Below are positions 1-11,545 of a stretch of 64,000 nt of DNA, in pieces. The translations under genes and the position numbers were made by a program. The notes under the pieces are model-generated. The model saw only the letters and a program-made list of their open reading frames with translations. It was not told the DNA's origin and did no database searches. How positions within the stretch are numbered: position 1 is the first letter of the stretch; each line of letters opens with the position of its first letter. Source of the DNA: Meconema thalassinum (Eukaryota; Arthropoda; Insecta; Orthoptera; Tettigoniidae); the NCBI GenBank assembly GCA_946902985.2, contig OX336389.2:790934979-790998978 (forward strand), read 5' to 3'.

Positions 1-212
1 ATAATTGGAACTCTCTTAGAGCCTTTTCCCAAACATATAGGTGTGTTTAAGAAAAGACTGACTATTTGTGTAAACACTACAGTTTAATTGTTAGTGAATT
101 GTTATGTACAGTTGTCTATTTGTTGTGTATATCTAATTTGCCACCGGGGGACGCACCCCCAATTGCAGATGGAAGAATGAATGAATGAATGAATTAATGA
201 ATTAATGATCAT
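1..212 (+). mobile_element. 3' end of a non-LTR retrotransposon (LINE), with GAAT-repeat tail
   Basis: The first ~90 bases read, in frame 1 of the + strand, as a short peptide with a VFKKRLT-type ending typical of the C-terminus of LINE reverse-transcriptase proteins, followed by a stop. A short AT-rich 3' UTR contains a GC-rich patch at 139-160, and the segment ends in a GAATGAATGAAT simple repeat (about 172-207), the kind of tail seen on many CR1/Jockey-like LINEs. Only the end is in the window, so the clade cannot be assigned. Confidence 0.4.
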
Positions 213-2250
213 GAGGCTTTCACCCAGCATTTTTCAGCATTTGTAGCATTTTAAAATGATACATTTCCACTTCTAGTATGTGTTTGATATGCCACTCGTT
301 GTATCAGTGTTTATTCATGTTCATTTTCGCTATCACCTATATCTGCAGGGCAGGTGACCCAGATGTTTTTCCCCTTAAAGCAATAATCACCACCACCACA
401 AAAATTATGTTCAGCATGTTAATATCATGATTAGTATTTTGTTTTTTCAGCAAGTACAGTGTTATTGAAAATGGCTGAGAAGGACCCTTACTTCGACTAT
501 GGCCAACGACATGGCATACAGTGTAACAACTTACAACATTATCTCGAAATAGTAAATCCTGGAAATGTTTTCATTTTGGAGTGTCATATTGTAAAACAAT
601 AAACTGAATGTTGTAAGCAATTTCAAGGATGTAAACACAATTAGCAGAATAGCTAAATATAGACAGTTGCACATTTTAGATGCCTAAAAAATATTCCCCT
701 TGACCATAAATCCCCTTTCAGTGTAAATATTTTTACGTAGATGATTTCAGTGGCATAAGTGACCTGTTTACTTGTATCTACGGCTAATATCACCTGCGAA
801 CGATTTAATTCATTATTTCTTATAAGTAATTCAAAGTTTCAGCTATTTTCAATCCTGCTGCTAACCAAAAGTTAGCTACCTACAAAACCATATTCAACAA
901 CTATTTGGGAACTCAATGTATTGTATTGTCTGTACCCATGGTTCATTTCATTAGCAAACGAACGGATGTTCTTAGGGAATACTCGCAATAACTCTCAGAA
1001 AGGTATGTGGTAATGTGAGTGAAAATATCAGCCTGAAGCGATGGTTGTGAAAATCCTATTTGATTTGAAGACATTTACTAAAGCATTCTGCATAAAGTTT
1101 CTCCTTAGAATTGATAAGGGCATCTTGACACACAGAATAATTTACAACCATATGATTCTTCAGAAAATTCTGTGTTAACAAATGTGTACTTGTCATTTAG
1201 ATGTCTTCAGTTGTGTACGGATATACTCGTATTTAAATCAACTGTGATATATAACAAACTCGTGAGTTTAACAGTTTATAGTACGTTTCAGTGAGCACTG
1301 CAATTTAGGTCTCTCTACAATATGATAGGTTATAAGCTACCTATAATGAGCCATTCCGTCTAACGTTCCTGCAAGCTAGAAACAAAATGAATGTGTCCAG
1401 CCCAATTCAATACCACGGAAAAGGAAGAATTGGTGTGATCTTAGTGTATTAGCCTCTGTGCATTATCGAGTGTCTCCGGAATAGCAAGTTACATTACGTA
1501 TTCCACTGAAAGTTAATTCTGCATTGGTGAGTGCAATTGTGGATGGGACATAGGCCTAATAGGAAGAAATCAGATCAATAGCCAGCAAGTTTCGTACTTT
1601 TGAAGTACTTGCAGTCCTTTGTTTATTGTATTAGTCATGATTTCCTTACAGTTTACATTTCATAGATTTCATTCCTATACTCCTTATTACGTTAATTGAA
1701 AGATATTACTTCCAGGATTGTTCATGTTTAGCCTACTTTCATCTATGATATTTTCATAGGAGATTACCTATTGTCGGTGTGTGTGTTCTTTCCTAATTAA
1801 ATGTATCAAGCTGGGTCGATTTTAATGAAACTTGGTAATGACTTACTACTACCTCGTCCAACCATTTCCGTGCCATTCGCATTTTATTAAGTGCCACCAA
1901 TTTCAACATGGTGGCCACGTGAAATGAATCACTGGCAATATATATCTGCGAATCTATAAACACTATACACCTGAAAGTTTGTGGGTTGATGGAGGACTAT
2001 TAATTAAATTCATATGTCGATGGCCTAGAATAAAAACCTGGTATCTCACTTTGGCCAATAGAGCAAAAATATTCCCAAATCCAGAGCCAGTTTCGGAACA
2101 ATTCCGCGTAACTGATGAGTACTAGATAGGAGGTTTCCTTACTAGGCCATCGATAAGCGATGCACACATAACTGACAAACACAAATAACTATTTGGAGGC
2201 TGCGCACATTTAAAATACTTGATATGACTTTTCTGGCTATCAATTCATTC
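213..2250. other. AT-rich DNA, nothing recognised
   Basis: No open frame of protein-like composition, no tandem structure and no SINE head. A short CACC/CCTTAAAGCAATAATCACC patch near 350-400 resembles the 3' fragment of the dispersed TTGTTGTTTTAAGGGG repeat seen at 12.1 kb, but it is too short to call. Confidence 0.5.
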
Positions 2251-2480
2251 GAGAGCCGTGAAGCCTGGCACAGCGAATTTTTATTCAGAAATTAAAATAT
2301 AGGCATCTGATGTTCAATTGTTTTCAAAATTCAATATAGCGTCAGTTTGAATGTTTAAAGACATACTTCTCGTATCCTATTCTAGCTATTGAGAGAGGCT
2401 TCGTATAATGAATTATTACAATAATTAATAATTATAATAATTAATTCTGAAGCTCGCCTTTCGTAAGTTATAGTAGCCGT
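2251..2480 (+). repeat. Dispersed ~230-bp repeat, copy 1
   Basis: Starts at GAGAGCCGTGAAG and ends near GTTATAGTAGCCGT. A colinear direct copy with scattered substitutions lies at 8837-9073. Neither end shows an obvious inverted repeat and no coding potential is visible. It could be a MITE, a piece of a larger transposon or a segmental duplication. Confidence 0.7.
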
Positions 2481-3131
2481 GCATTAAACGTTTTTTTATT
2501 TACTTCTGTGACTTGTTACAGAAATATGCCATCTCGCAGGGGAGTCAATAATTACCGATACTGAAAGTTGGACGAAATATTTCTTTATATTGGTGGTGAT
2601 TGTTTTAAATGGTCAATCGACGAGGTTATCTCACCCAATTCTGTAGTAAAGATACCGTAAATTATTGATTATACGCATGTTCATTTCTGAAATTGAACAT
2701 ATTTTACGGATGTTCTATTAAACTGGTCCCTCGGTAAGTTCACAAACCACTACCATCAACTAAGTATTCTAGTACTTAGTTCCTTAGTGTTGTATTTTTA
2801 TATTATATCTAAGCCTCATCATATACCTTTCGACACATGTTTTTCAGTGTTGAAGGTTTGTTGATTAGATTTATCTTGAGTAAACATGAGAGCTTTGTTT
2901 TAAGACAGGGCAAGCACTAGCATCACAGTAAGACCATTTTGCTATATTTAAGTGTAATTTTTATGTTTTTCTGTCTAAAATACAATGTTTGGATGTTGAG
3001 TTTGGAGTTTGAAATTGTTTCTCTGTATTTTATCACGATATAGGTCATTTACCAAAAGGTATTTGGTTCACCACATGAACAATTATTTATTTGATAGGTG
3101 GGAAAGTCTGTAATTGGATGGACCTGTGGAC
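2481..3131. other. AT-rich DNA, nothing recognised
   Basis: Spacer between the dispersed repeat and the left end of the inverted-repeat-bounded region. No feature seen. Confidence 0.4.
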
Positions 3132-3160
3132 GGTAGGCAATGAAAAGCTCGTAACTCCAT
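3132..3160 (+). repeat. Left terminal inverted repeat of the 3.1-10.5 kb region
   Basis: 29 bases, 28 of which match the reverse complement of 10523-10551. Confidence 0.7.
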
Positions 3161-3216
3161 CAGTCTGTGAAAACCACTTAGCCTAACTCCAGTAACCAGC
3201 GCACTGCAACACGACA

Positions 3217-3290
3217 CCAAGACCGACTACAATATATCAGACCGCAATGCCACTATCGATACCGTAGAAAATGGCGGAAATCGTAGGGGA
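3217..3290 (+). repeat. Internal inverted repeat, left copy
   Basis: Contains AAGACCGACTACAATAT and ATGGCGGAAATCGTAGGGG. Both blocks recur in the same order on the opposite strand at 8631-8695. The ATGGCGG core may mark the start of a transposon or a YY1-type binding site. No coding frame is associated. Confidence 0.65.
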
Positions 3291-3903
3291 TTGTTTACAT
3301 TTGGTGAACCAACATTTAAGTTTGTCTGCTGCCAGCATTTCGTTCAAATGTCGCATATCTCAAGTGATTTCGTGCTGTTATTTATTGTAATGATGTACCT
3401 TAAGTAGTGTAGTGCACTGTGAATAATTATAAATTCCGGTGATACCTTATGTGAGAAGTATGGCTGTAGTATACATCGCGAGTCCCTGCTTTCAGTGGGA
3501 TTTTAGTGACCTCCATGATGTCAACTTTTACATTTCCTAAATAAAGAGAATTGGATAAGAAATATTCTCCGGGATAATTTTCGAAGTTAAAACAGTTGTA
3601 TGTTGTGGTTAGGAAAATTCCCTAACTAACCCCTGATGCCATTCCACTAGGTGGTGTTGGCCATTCCGACAATTTTCACAAATCAACCGTCCTACCACAC
3701 AACTCCTGTTTGTTAAAGTAGATGATGGTAGTTTTAATGACATACCATGAGTGTCAGTGTGTTCTAAAGTGTCAAGTTCTTTAAGTGTAATGTATTATAT
3801 ATGAATCATGAATCAAAAATCTTTGTGTGCTTGTGGGAAAATTTAAGTGGATACTGCAGTCTGATGGAAGCAGTGATTTAAAATGCGACAGGTATGTAAA
3901 TAG

Positions 3904-4152
3904 AATTACTGTTAGTATCACAAGTAAGGGGACCTGAGGCGTTAACCCCAGATTAGGTTCGTTTTTGTATATACCGTACCACATTTATAAGATAGAATTT
4001 ATGTCCGTTACTAGGTTAGGTAGGCCTACTGCCTGGCCGAAAATTACTGTTAGTACCACAGGAAAGGGGGTCTGGGGCGTTAGCCGCTGGTTAGGTTTGT
4101 TTTCGTTTGTAAAACATTAATAAGATAGAACTTATGTCCGCTACTTGGTTAG
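3904..4152 (+). repeat. Two-copy tandem duplication (~140-bp period)
   Basis: Copy 1 (3904-4021) and copy 2 (4042-4152) both start at AATTACTGTTAGTA and end at a TTATGTCCG...GGTTAG block, with substitutions and a small length difference. Non-coding. Confidence 0.7.
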
Positions 4153-4630
4153 ATTTTTATATATAAAGCCTTCAAGACCCAATTGATTTGCCCTCCGTTG
4201 GAATTCTATACACATCGAATTTGAAGAATGACAAGTTGATAATACAGTAAATTTTCATTTTAAAGAGTTTGTAACAGTCAATTGTGTGTTATTGGCAAAT
4301 GCTATTTGAAATAAAGAACAAAATGATAGTACCTGTGCGCCATCTGTTGGAGCTAGTTCAGGATGCCCCTATCCTATACAAACAGATAGAAGCGAGTGCG
4401 CTCTCATAGCTCTCTCCGCTCAAAACAAACAACACACGGCCGTGTTTACCGTGTACGTAGGGTTGGCAATATCTTATTTGTCAAATAAGCCACGCCTACA
4501 ATGGCCGACACAACTGAAATTTCACTATATCGGCCTAAGTCGTGTTATAAATTGGGATGGTGGGAGACATCGGAGGAGACAACATCTATAAGCTGATCAC
4601 TGTTGTAAAAAAAAAGGCAGTCATCGGAAC

Positions 4631-4856
4631 GCGTTAAGCTGTAACCATTGTCAATAACCATTGTTATGGATGCGTTAGGCTGTAACCATTGTCAAAAACC
4701 ATTGTATTGGACAAATCGAAGGTTAGAATGGTCGTGTGTAGTTGCCGCTTTGACCGCGTGGAGCTATTGGGGAAGGTTGACACAAAACCATTGATCTGGA
4801 CGCGTTAGGCTGTAACCATTGGATTGGACAAAACGGAGGTTAGAATGGTCGGGTGT
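4631..4856 (+). repeat. Degenerate minisatellite (GCGTTAGGCTGTAACCATTG units)
   Basis: Three partial units share GCGTTA(A/G)GCTGTAACCATTG followed by a GGTTAGAATGGTCG block. The spacing is irregular (about 45 and 130 bp), so this is a decayed array. Function unknown. Confidence 0.6.
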
Positions 4857-5690
4857 TGGTGCGGCATAGTACCATAATGGTGAGGTTGGCAGTACTGTTC
4901 TGGTTGATGTGAATAATGGCATCCACAGCTGGAAATTCGCCTATAGCCTATAATAATAAGGGATTATTGCAGCCAATGGGCAAGCATATAATGAATAAAA
5001 TCTAAAATCATACAGTAAATTAATTGTTATTCCCTAGGAATATCAAAGATTCATGTCTTAATGTTCAGAATATAGCGTGGTATCTTCCACATTGTTCTCC
5101 ACAGAGCTCACACAAACATTCGTCACACGGATGATGGAACATTTTGGTGCGACACATACGCCTGGTATTGCACACCAAGGAGGAGAGTTTGACGTAACGA
5201 ACGAAAGGATGATGTACGTACGTACGACGCGATACAAGTAAAAGAGGTACTTTTGAACATTTAGGCGAACGGTAAACTAAACGGAACTTACGCCGAAATA
5301 CATATTTCAAAATATCATAGTAATTTGATACTTAAAATGGCTAGGAATATACGCCAACACAAAATATTATATTGCAGCCTGATTGTTCATCAATTTATCA
5401 ATAGATCAAAGGCAGCATACACGATAACTATAGGCCTACTGGCAAAAATACAAGCCGTACGTACATTAAAATAAAATAAAAATAAGGTTAGGCTGGGAAT
5501 GACCAAGAATAAAGAACAAAAAATATGTTAATTGGTATTCAACATTTTTATTAACTCAAAGGCAGCATTCATATGTGTGTAAATATGCATAAGCATACAA
5601 CTAAACAATTAAATAGATGCTTAGTGAACAAAAATACATAGCCTACTTTATTTATACAAAACAACCACATGTTCAATATTCTTCAAAGCA
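4857..5690. other. No gene recognised; short cysteine-rich antisense frame
   Basis: A minus-strand frame at 5065-5310 encodes 81 residues ending in a Cys-rich stretch with two CxxC pairs. No known zinc-finger spacing is evident. A segment around 5140-5185 (TTTTGGTGCGAC...ACGCCTGGTA) recurs at 6555-6605, which argues that this is repeat sequence rather than a gene. Confidence 0.3.
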
Positions 5691-5692
5691 AT

Positions 5693-5875
5693 GGGGCGTG
5701 GTGGCGCAGTGGTCAAGCTCTTCGCCTCTCACCAGGTTCGATTCACGGTCATTGCAAGTGAGATTTTTGAAGTGAAATGCCATGTCCTGTGGTTCGGATT
5801 CCACGTAAAATGGAGGTCCCTTGGCTCATGATCACAAGATTAATGGTCACGTAAAACTACAAGCTTCTTTTTCTT
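5693..5875 (+). mobile_element. SINE family A, copy 1
   Basis: tRNA-like head with an A-box-like TGGCGCAGTGG and a B-box-like GGTTCGATTC, then a shared body (GTGAAATGCCATGTCCTGTGG, GCTCATGATCACAAGATTAA, GTAAAACTACAA). Two other copies with the same order of blocks lie at 11546-11738 and 24003-24191. No open frame; RNA polymerase III transcription would be expected of an active copy. Confidence 0.8.
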
Positions 5876-6589
5876 CAAAGCCGGTCGAAACGTAGACCTC
5901 ACATAAGTCATACAGCAAACGAACAGGTCCTGCAGGGAAGATCCCTTATGCCGAATTCTTTTTATCGTCTCCAAGACTGACATCATAAAAGTATACTGGA
6001 AAATGTGAAATTTTATGCCTATGCTGATGAAAAAAGTAACAGTATATATTAGGCTACTTGTCGTTCAATAACTCTCTGTCTTTTCTTGGGAGACTGAAGC
6101 AGGTGCTGTGGGAAATTGAAAATTGCAGGTACCGCATCATCTTTAAGCAGTGGTTTGTTTCTATTTGAATGAAACAAGTAGCATGTTTATAAAAGTGTTC
6201 ACAGCTATAACCCATTTCTTTAATAGGCCTACATATGGATGTTTCCATGGAAGTCTGTAATAAAAGCTAGGCGTAGGTTATCATTCTGTGACTAATAACT
6301 TATAACCTACAATAGGGCCTACGTGTATTTGACATGTGCTATTTAGGCCTATGTCAAAATTTGATGTAAGACGTATCCATAAACGCAGAATAGGCTACTT
6401 CATTACAAATCTCAATTCGAAAATAAAGTAGACCGTAAACCTACCGTATTATTGGAAAATACCATACATATAACGTTGCACAGAGGTACGTACGATCAAA
6501 TATATGAAAAGAATCCAGACATATCAGCTGACTTGCAACCTAGAGTTAAATGGTATGACAGGTTTTGGTGCGACTAGTTACGCCTGGTA

Positions 6590-7735
6590 GTGCACCAGGA
6601 AGCAGTTTTCAGCGAGGGTTACCATGGGAGGAGTTGTTCCAGTAGTACCTACAGTTCAATGGTCTCAACTCGTACCCCCCACTCTTCCAATCGTCAAAAA
6701 TCATAGCGTCCGTGGCGCAAAAATCCTACCAAATGTCCTTTGACTCTAGTGTGTCCTTGAGTTTTACATATCCTGGAGTAGAGGGTAGCAGCATTTGAAG
6801 TCGGAGTTCTTCTACATTATAAACCTCGCGAGTCACCTCTTACACCGGTTTTGAAGGTGTATACTTTGATACACCCAAGGCCTTCTTTATGTAAGTCGCC
6901 TTCAGTTTCTCCATATTATTCCAAATACTTCATATTTAAATGTGTCCAAATGCTCTCCAGTCCATAAATCACAATACGGGTAACTTTTAACCGCAAAAGT
7001 TTTAAGGCAGTTTTTATAGATAGCTTAGTCAAATGTTTTATGTCGTTGATGGCTTTGGTAGCGACGCTGGGTCTATCCTTGATGTGCAGTGTGAAAATAT
7101 TGCCAGTTGTCTGTAATGTAGGACCTAAGTAGGACTACTTGTAATGTGATACACTCTCAAGCGGTTTTCCTGCAATGTGAAAAATTGCTGGCTTTCCCCC
7201 TTTCCTAAAGGTCATAGATTTAGTCTTGTCTCTTTTTAACCTAAGGTCATTGTGTAACGCCCATAATTATAAGGCGTCGAGAACAGATTGCAATTCGACA
7301 TGTGAACTTGAAGCGAGCACCATGTCATCTGCGTATATAAATGAGATTACCCTCTCTGATAATATATCTGTGATATTATCTGCCATAGCAGTGATAAATA
7401 ACAGAGGGCTTAGTGGGTCTCCTTGCAGCACGCCTGTAGTCTGCTCTATTGGGCTTGATGTTGTAATGCCATCGTTAATGACTAGATTGTTAGAGCCTAA
7501 AATACTTTTGACAAGACGTTTCGTGTAGCTGTTACCTCTAAATAGTCTGTCTAGTTTTTCCAATATTTTCTTCCTGCTAATCGAGTCAAATGCTTTAGAG
7601 AAGTCAATGAATATGGATTGTAACATTCCCTTCGGTACTGACAGGGTAGACGCAATCTCAGTTTGAAGACCTTGAATTGCCTGGAGTGTGCATCTTCCTC
7701 TTCTAAAGCCAAATTGTGAGTCGCGATGCTATTTG
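6590..7735 (-). pseudogene. LINE reverse transcriptase fragment, antisense and broken
   Basis: On the minus strand an uninterrupted piece (about 7720 down to 7267) carries the palm of a non-LTR reverse transcriptase. It includes a QFGFRRGR-type segment, the catalytic-Asp block FIDFSKAFDSI, the GVLQGDPLSPLLF block, and FIYADDMVLAS with the YADD active site. Downstream (toward 6590), frames broken by stops and shifts keep the usual C-terminal features: a KTKSMTFRKGGK-type stretch, a LESV-like block and a KLKATYIKKALGVSKYTPSKP-like segment. The endonuclease domain and the N-terminus are missing. It is a 5'-truncated, inactive LINE copy; the clade is not resolved from this much sequence. Confidence 0.8.
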
Positions 7736-7909
7736 GGATGGCTGGGGGAGGGGGGGGGGGGTCACATACAGCGGAGGAGGAAGCATCTATTAAAACATCA
7801 TTCCCTGATTTATTTTTTCGTTGTATGATAAGGTATTTTGGCTAATTCATGTACTATAGAGAATATTATTGCTCGTTCTACTTTCATTCAGTGCTACCAT
7901 TCTGTTTTA
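7736..7909. other. Spacer with a G-rich tract
   Basis: Contains a G-rich run at about 7745-7761 (GGGGGAGGGGGGGGGGGG). Otherwise featureless. Confidence 0.4.
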
Positions 7910-8300
7910 GACCACCTCGTTGTGTAGTGCCTAGCGTTCTTGGCTGTCGTCCCGGAGGTCCGGGTTTGCTCCGGCTCTGCCAAGAAATTTAATTCTCAAG
8001 TGAGGGCTGGGACGGGGTGCACTCAGCCTCATGAAGCAACTTAGTAGACGAGGGTTCAATTCCCACCTCAGTCATCCTGGAAGTGGTTTTCCATGGTTTC
8101 CCCACTTCTAATCCAGACGAATGCCAAGATGGTTCCTAACTTAAGGCCATGGCCGCTTCCTTCCCACTACAATCACCAATTTACAAACACACTAGTTCTG
8201 CCATAACAATAATACAGGTTATCATACAAATTCCACACACAAATACATGGGGCTACAAGACCACGATTTCGTAGCCCCTAATATAAGCAACAACCATTTA
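7910..8300 (+). mobile_element. SINE family B, copy 1 (nearly full length)
   Basis: Head with GTGTAGTGCCTAG and CCGGGTTTGCTCCGG (A and B boxes), a CAAGAAATTTAATT linker, a second B-box-like GGGTTCAATTCCCACCTCAG, then a core (AAGTGGTTTTCCATGG, CACTTCTA) and a tail ending near CACGATTTCGTAGCCCC. The same block order is seen in at least nine other full or partial copies here. Two B-box-like motifs in one unit suggest a dimeric tRNA-derived SINE. Confidence 0.85.
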
Positions 8301-8630
8301 TATTTGCATTTTATATATGCTTAGGCCCTTCATGGCTGTATAGTGTCAGGTGTTTACTTTGTTGTTGGTTGACTATTCTTGTAGTTCCATTTAGAAGTAT
8401 TTGCATTTTTTTAACATTATGTCTTACCTCTGCTTTATTTATGTCTGTATTTTTAGCTACTGTCTGTTCGCGTTGCTTGTAGCGAAGTACGTCAGGGTTT
8501 CATATTGAATTTGTGCCTTATTACATAAAAACCTGTAATTTCTGGTGGAATTTAATCAATTATGCGAATGTTTGTCTTCGAATTTGCCGCTATTTCGATG
8601 GCGCCATGCCCGCCAGTCGCTACAGCTGTT

Positions 8631-8695
8631 CCCCTACGATTTCCGCCATCTTGGTTTTGATGTTACGGTCTGAGATATTGTAGTCGGTCTTGACG
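8631..8695 (-). repeat. Internal inverted repeat, right copy
   Basis: Reverse complement of the blocks at 3217-3290. The adjoining bases toward 8820 carry the CCTCGTAACTCC motif also found at both region ends, so this may be the end of a second, reversed copy of the same transposon. Confidence 0.65.
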
Positions 8696-8836
8696 ACACG
8701 TAACTTGTTGAGAGCACGAACTTTGCGCTGCACATTGTCGCCATCTAGGAGGAAAAATGAAAACCTCGTATCTCTCGCACCCTTTCATTTGTGCTAAAGA
8801 CCTCGTAACTCCAGTTAGCTTCATTGTGTGTACATT

Positions 8837-9073
8837 GAGAGCCGTGAAGGCTGGCACAGCGAATTTTTATTCAGAAATTAATATATAGGCATCTGATGAT
8901 CAATTGTTTTCAAAAATCAAAAATAGTGTCAGTTTGAATGTTTAAAAACCTATTTCTCATATCCTATTCAAGCTATTGAAGAGAAGCTTCGTATAATGAA
9001 TTATGATAATATATAATCATTACCTAATGGCAATGAATTCTGAAGCACACATTTCGTAAGTTATAGTAGCCGT
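8837..9073 (+). repeat. Dispersed ~230-bp repeat, copy 2
   Basis: Direct, diverged copy of 2251-2480. Confidence 0.7.
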
Positions 9074-9202
9074 TCTGAAAATGGATATCGTGGTTTCCCA
9101 TTTTCACCACCAGGCAAGTGCCGGTATGGTTCCTTTCAACAGATCCACGGCCGATTTCCTTCCAAAATCCCTTCCCTGACCCGTCCTGAAGATACATGGC
9201 CA
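9074..9202 (+). mobile_element. SINE family C fragment (3' body)
   Basis: Carries GGTTTCCCATTTTCACCACCAGGCAA-like and CCGATTTCCTTCCAAAATCC-like blocks. These match, in inverted orientation, the body of the SINE at 37440-37715. The tRNA-like head is absent. Confidence 0.55.
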
Positions 9203-9469
9203 TTGGTTGCATTAATAAAATTAATTTTGTTGCATCGCATTATTGTCGCAGTTCTTCACCTTGATAAATCAGGGTCAGCCAGGGTATTTGCCTTGAACCT
9301 CCAAGCAGTTTTGCTATCTCCAAGACTACAGGCGTCGGCATTATTCTACAAAAGTAAATTAAAAGTCCACAACTTTACCATCTACGACCTGCAATGAAAT
9401 GTTGGCTATTGCTTCCTGAGGCACGAGTGTGAAGGAGGTATGACTGCTTCATAGTTCGCCACCATAGTC

Positions 9470-9862
9470 GTGTATTTTATTGAAACCTGCATCCAAGATG
9501 ATTCAGAAATTATATCCTATAGCGATGGATGTACCTATCAAAATCGGAATTCAATCACGAGTAATGCACTTGTTCATTTGAAAAAGCCGAGGGACATGAC
9601 TATTATCGGTACTCAGAAGTTTTTAGAAAAAGTTCACACTCCAATGGAGTGTGACTCCATGCATGCCGTAATAGAAAGGCGATTGAGAAACAGACATATA
9701 TGCACTCTTACTGGATATGTTGAAGTTTGTGCTACTGCAAGGCAAAATTCCAAACCCTATGTCGGGAAATACTTGGACCATACATTTTTCAAGGCTTTTC
9801 ACAAAATGACATTATATTCGTCTATTCGACCGGGATCACGAGCACCCTACAGTGACTGATAT
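9470..9862 (+). pseudogene. C-terminal fragment of a DDE-type transposase-like protein
   Basis: An open frame of about 129 residues contains a YSDGCTYQNRN block (a catalytic Asp in a D-x-C-x-x-Q-N context), then a KFLEKVHTPMECDSMHAVIE block and a closing segment PYVGKYLDHTFF. From memory this order (SDxCxxQNxN, then xHTxxECDSxHxxIE) is found in a widespread family of insect and cnidarian transposon proteins with a DUF7869-like RNase-H-fold domain; that name is recall, not a search result. The frame begins abruptly and ends at a TGA at about 9857. Traces after the stop suggest further decay. It lies inside the inverted-repeat-bounded region and is its only plausible transposase, but far too short to be functional. 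Confidence 0.6.
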
Positions 9863-10522
9863 CCTATGTTTGAAGCATGATCCCTCAAGCGGGTTTCAGT
9901 ACAAATTGAAATATAGTGACGAATGGCAGGCACCTCCAAGAAGAATGTCCAATAGTGACTAACATACTCATTTAAAGTTCCTGCTTTGTACAGTTCTCCG
10001 CCGAAGATCAAAGCAGAAACGTATGCTCATTTGTAGGAACTGAAAGAAGTTATTCCAAAGGATCATCATCCTTTTTATGACAATTTGCCAGTTTTCAACA
10101 GTTGAAGTTGAATGACAAGCTGATCTCTTGCTGCCAGGTGTATAAACATAGAACTTATGTAACAGTGTTTTCTAATGTAACTGTAGGAATTTCATTTTAT
10201 CTCAATTCATACCAAAATTTGTTACTTTGTCTTCACTAGCCAATCAAAAAGTGTTCAGTTATTATATTATTGAACTAATTGTAATTAAAATTAAATTAAC
10301 ATCATTTTTGTGTCACTGTATAAACCTCCAGTTTTAATCCAGAATTTCACAGTGAAAACCTCGTAACTCCTTTGTCAGAGAGAGGTTTGAAAGTGCGTGA
10401 ATGTCTCTAATCTACCAATAACTAGTCTTGTACTGTGTAGTAACACATGTAACAACCATATCTGTATCACTTCATATATTCTTTTTAAAAATATTTTTGC
10501 TTCTACTGTAAAATTTAACAAA

Positions 10523-10551
10523 ATGGAGTTACGAGGTTTTCATTGCCTACC
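10523..10551 (-). repeat. Right terminal inverted repeat of the 3.1-10.5 kb region
   Basis: Reverse complement of 3132-3160 with one mismatch. A related CCTCGTAACTCC motif sits ~160 bp inward (about 10359). Confidence 0.7.
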
Positions 10552-10582
10552 ATCGCTGTGTATTGTATGAAAATTGGCTATT

Positions 10583-10618
10583 TACTGTAGTTCTTCAAGG
10601 AACTACTTGTTAGCTAAT
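10583..10618 (+). repeat. Short hairpin motif (GTAGTTC-TTCAAG-GAACTAC)
   Basis: A near-perfect palindrome, GTAGTTCTTCAAGGAACTAC, followed by TTGTTAG. Similar motifs recur at about 28403-28428 and, reversed, at about 32471-32493. A hairpin near CTRR-like bases could be a Helitron 3' end, but no partner 5' end was found. Confidence 0.35.
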
Positions 10619-10619
10619 G

Positions 10620-11545
10620 GAAATATGTGTGTGTCGTATATTTACGTGAAACCTTATTAGATCACAATGTATCACACTAAGACGAAATTTATAAATGTAC
10701 GAGGAAATGTAATAAGACTTGTATCTATGAGAAAAGAAATGTTCGCTGTGATGTCACCATAGTGGACACGAAGCTACTGTTCTAGTCCCATTACTTTTAC
10801 AATCAAGAATCTTTAGGCATAGTGAAGTGATCGAATGTTTCAACACTACACTTTAAGGCCATCGACCCACAGGCTGAACCATAGATCTATGTATTTCAAA
10901 ATAATTTCTAGGTTATAAGAAGGATGTTTTAAGAGTGTGGTACTGCATTTTGAGGTTGTGTTCAGTGGGAACATATTAGTCCAAATATGCAATCGCGAAG
11001 TTCATCACTGCATCGCATGGTGATAATTGCAATATTTTGCATTAACTGCAATTGAGAATAGTTGTATCACACAGTTTGAGGGAAGCATATACTTACATTG
11101 ATCCATCTTGATGGGTTCGATTTTTACTTCATCCTTGCAGGGATCCTGCTGAACAATAGGTTGCTTGCAACTATACGTTGACAGCTGTTGTGAGTCACTC
11201 GAGTGACCACTCGGCCGCTGATAATGCGTCGACCAGCCTACGAATGAAATATTGGAGCTAGGGCTTTCTTCACCAGGGATGTTTGTAAGAGTTTGCTTCT
11301 TGGTATGGGAGTACCCAAGTTGACTTACTGCGCGGCACGGTTATCTGGCTACATCCCCTATATTCTACAACTTCAGTTTACTCTCGTTTGCGCGGTGCGA
11401 AGTCAGAAGAGGGATGCGACGAGTACAATCTTGAAAGGAACGGACAGTACGTTCCCAAGCAAGCTGTGCACCGAATTATTATTTTATATCACCGTAACCT
11501 AAAAGCACGGGTAAATTGAGGCAATCACTTCTTATAAAACTAGAG
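10620..11545. other. No gene recognised
   Basis: Unique-looking sequence. An open frame at 11293-11502 (69 residues) has no recognisable motif and is most likely chance. Confidence 0.4.

Larger units (their letters stand above)
3132..10551. mobile_element. Region bounded by a 29-bp terminal inverted repeat; candidate DNA transposon with nested insertions
   Basis: The left end (3132-3160) begins GGTAGGCAATGAAAA and is the reverse complement of 10523-10551 with one mismatch in 29. Related CCTCGTAACTCC motifs recur inside at about 8766, 8802 and 10361, like subterminal transposase-binding repeats. The region holds a DDE-type transposase fragment (9470-9859), a LINE fragment and SINEs, so the ~7.4 kb is much larger than the core element. 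No clear target-site duplication flanks the ends. An alternative is two separate related copies whose outer ends happen to face each other, because a second inverted pair (3217-3290 / 8631-8695) lies inside. Confidence 0.5.

Noticed and set aside
5065..5310. Cysteine-rich antisense peptide as a secreted or zinc-finger protein
   Set aside because: No signal peptide; the Cys spacing does not fit a known fold, and part of the DNA recurs at 6555-6605.
9203..9397. 64-codon frame beside the SINE fragment as part of the transposase
   Set aside because: The sequence has no family motif; the recognisable transposase blocks begin only after 9500.
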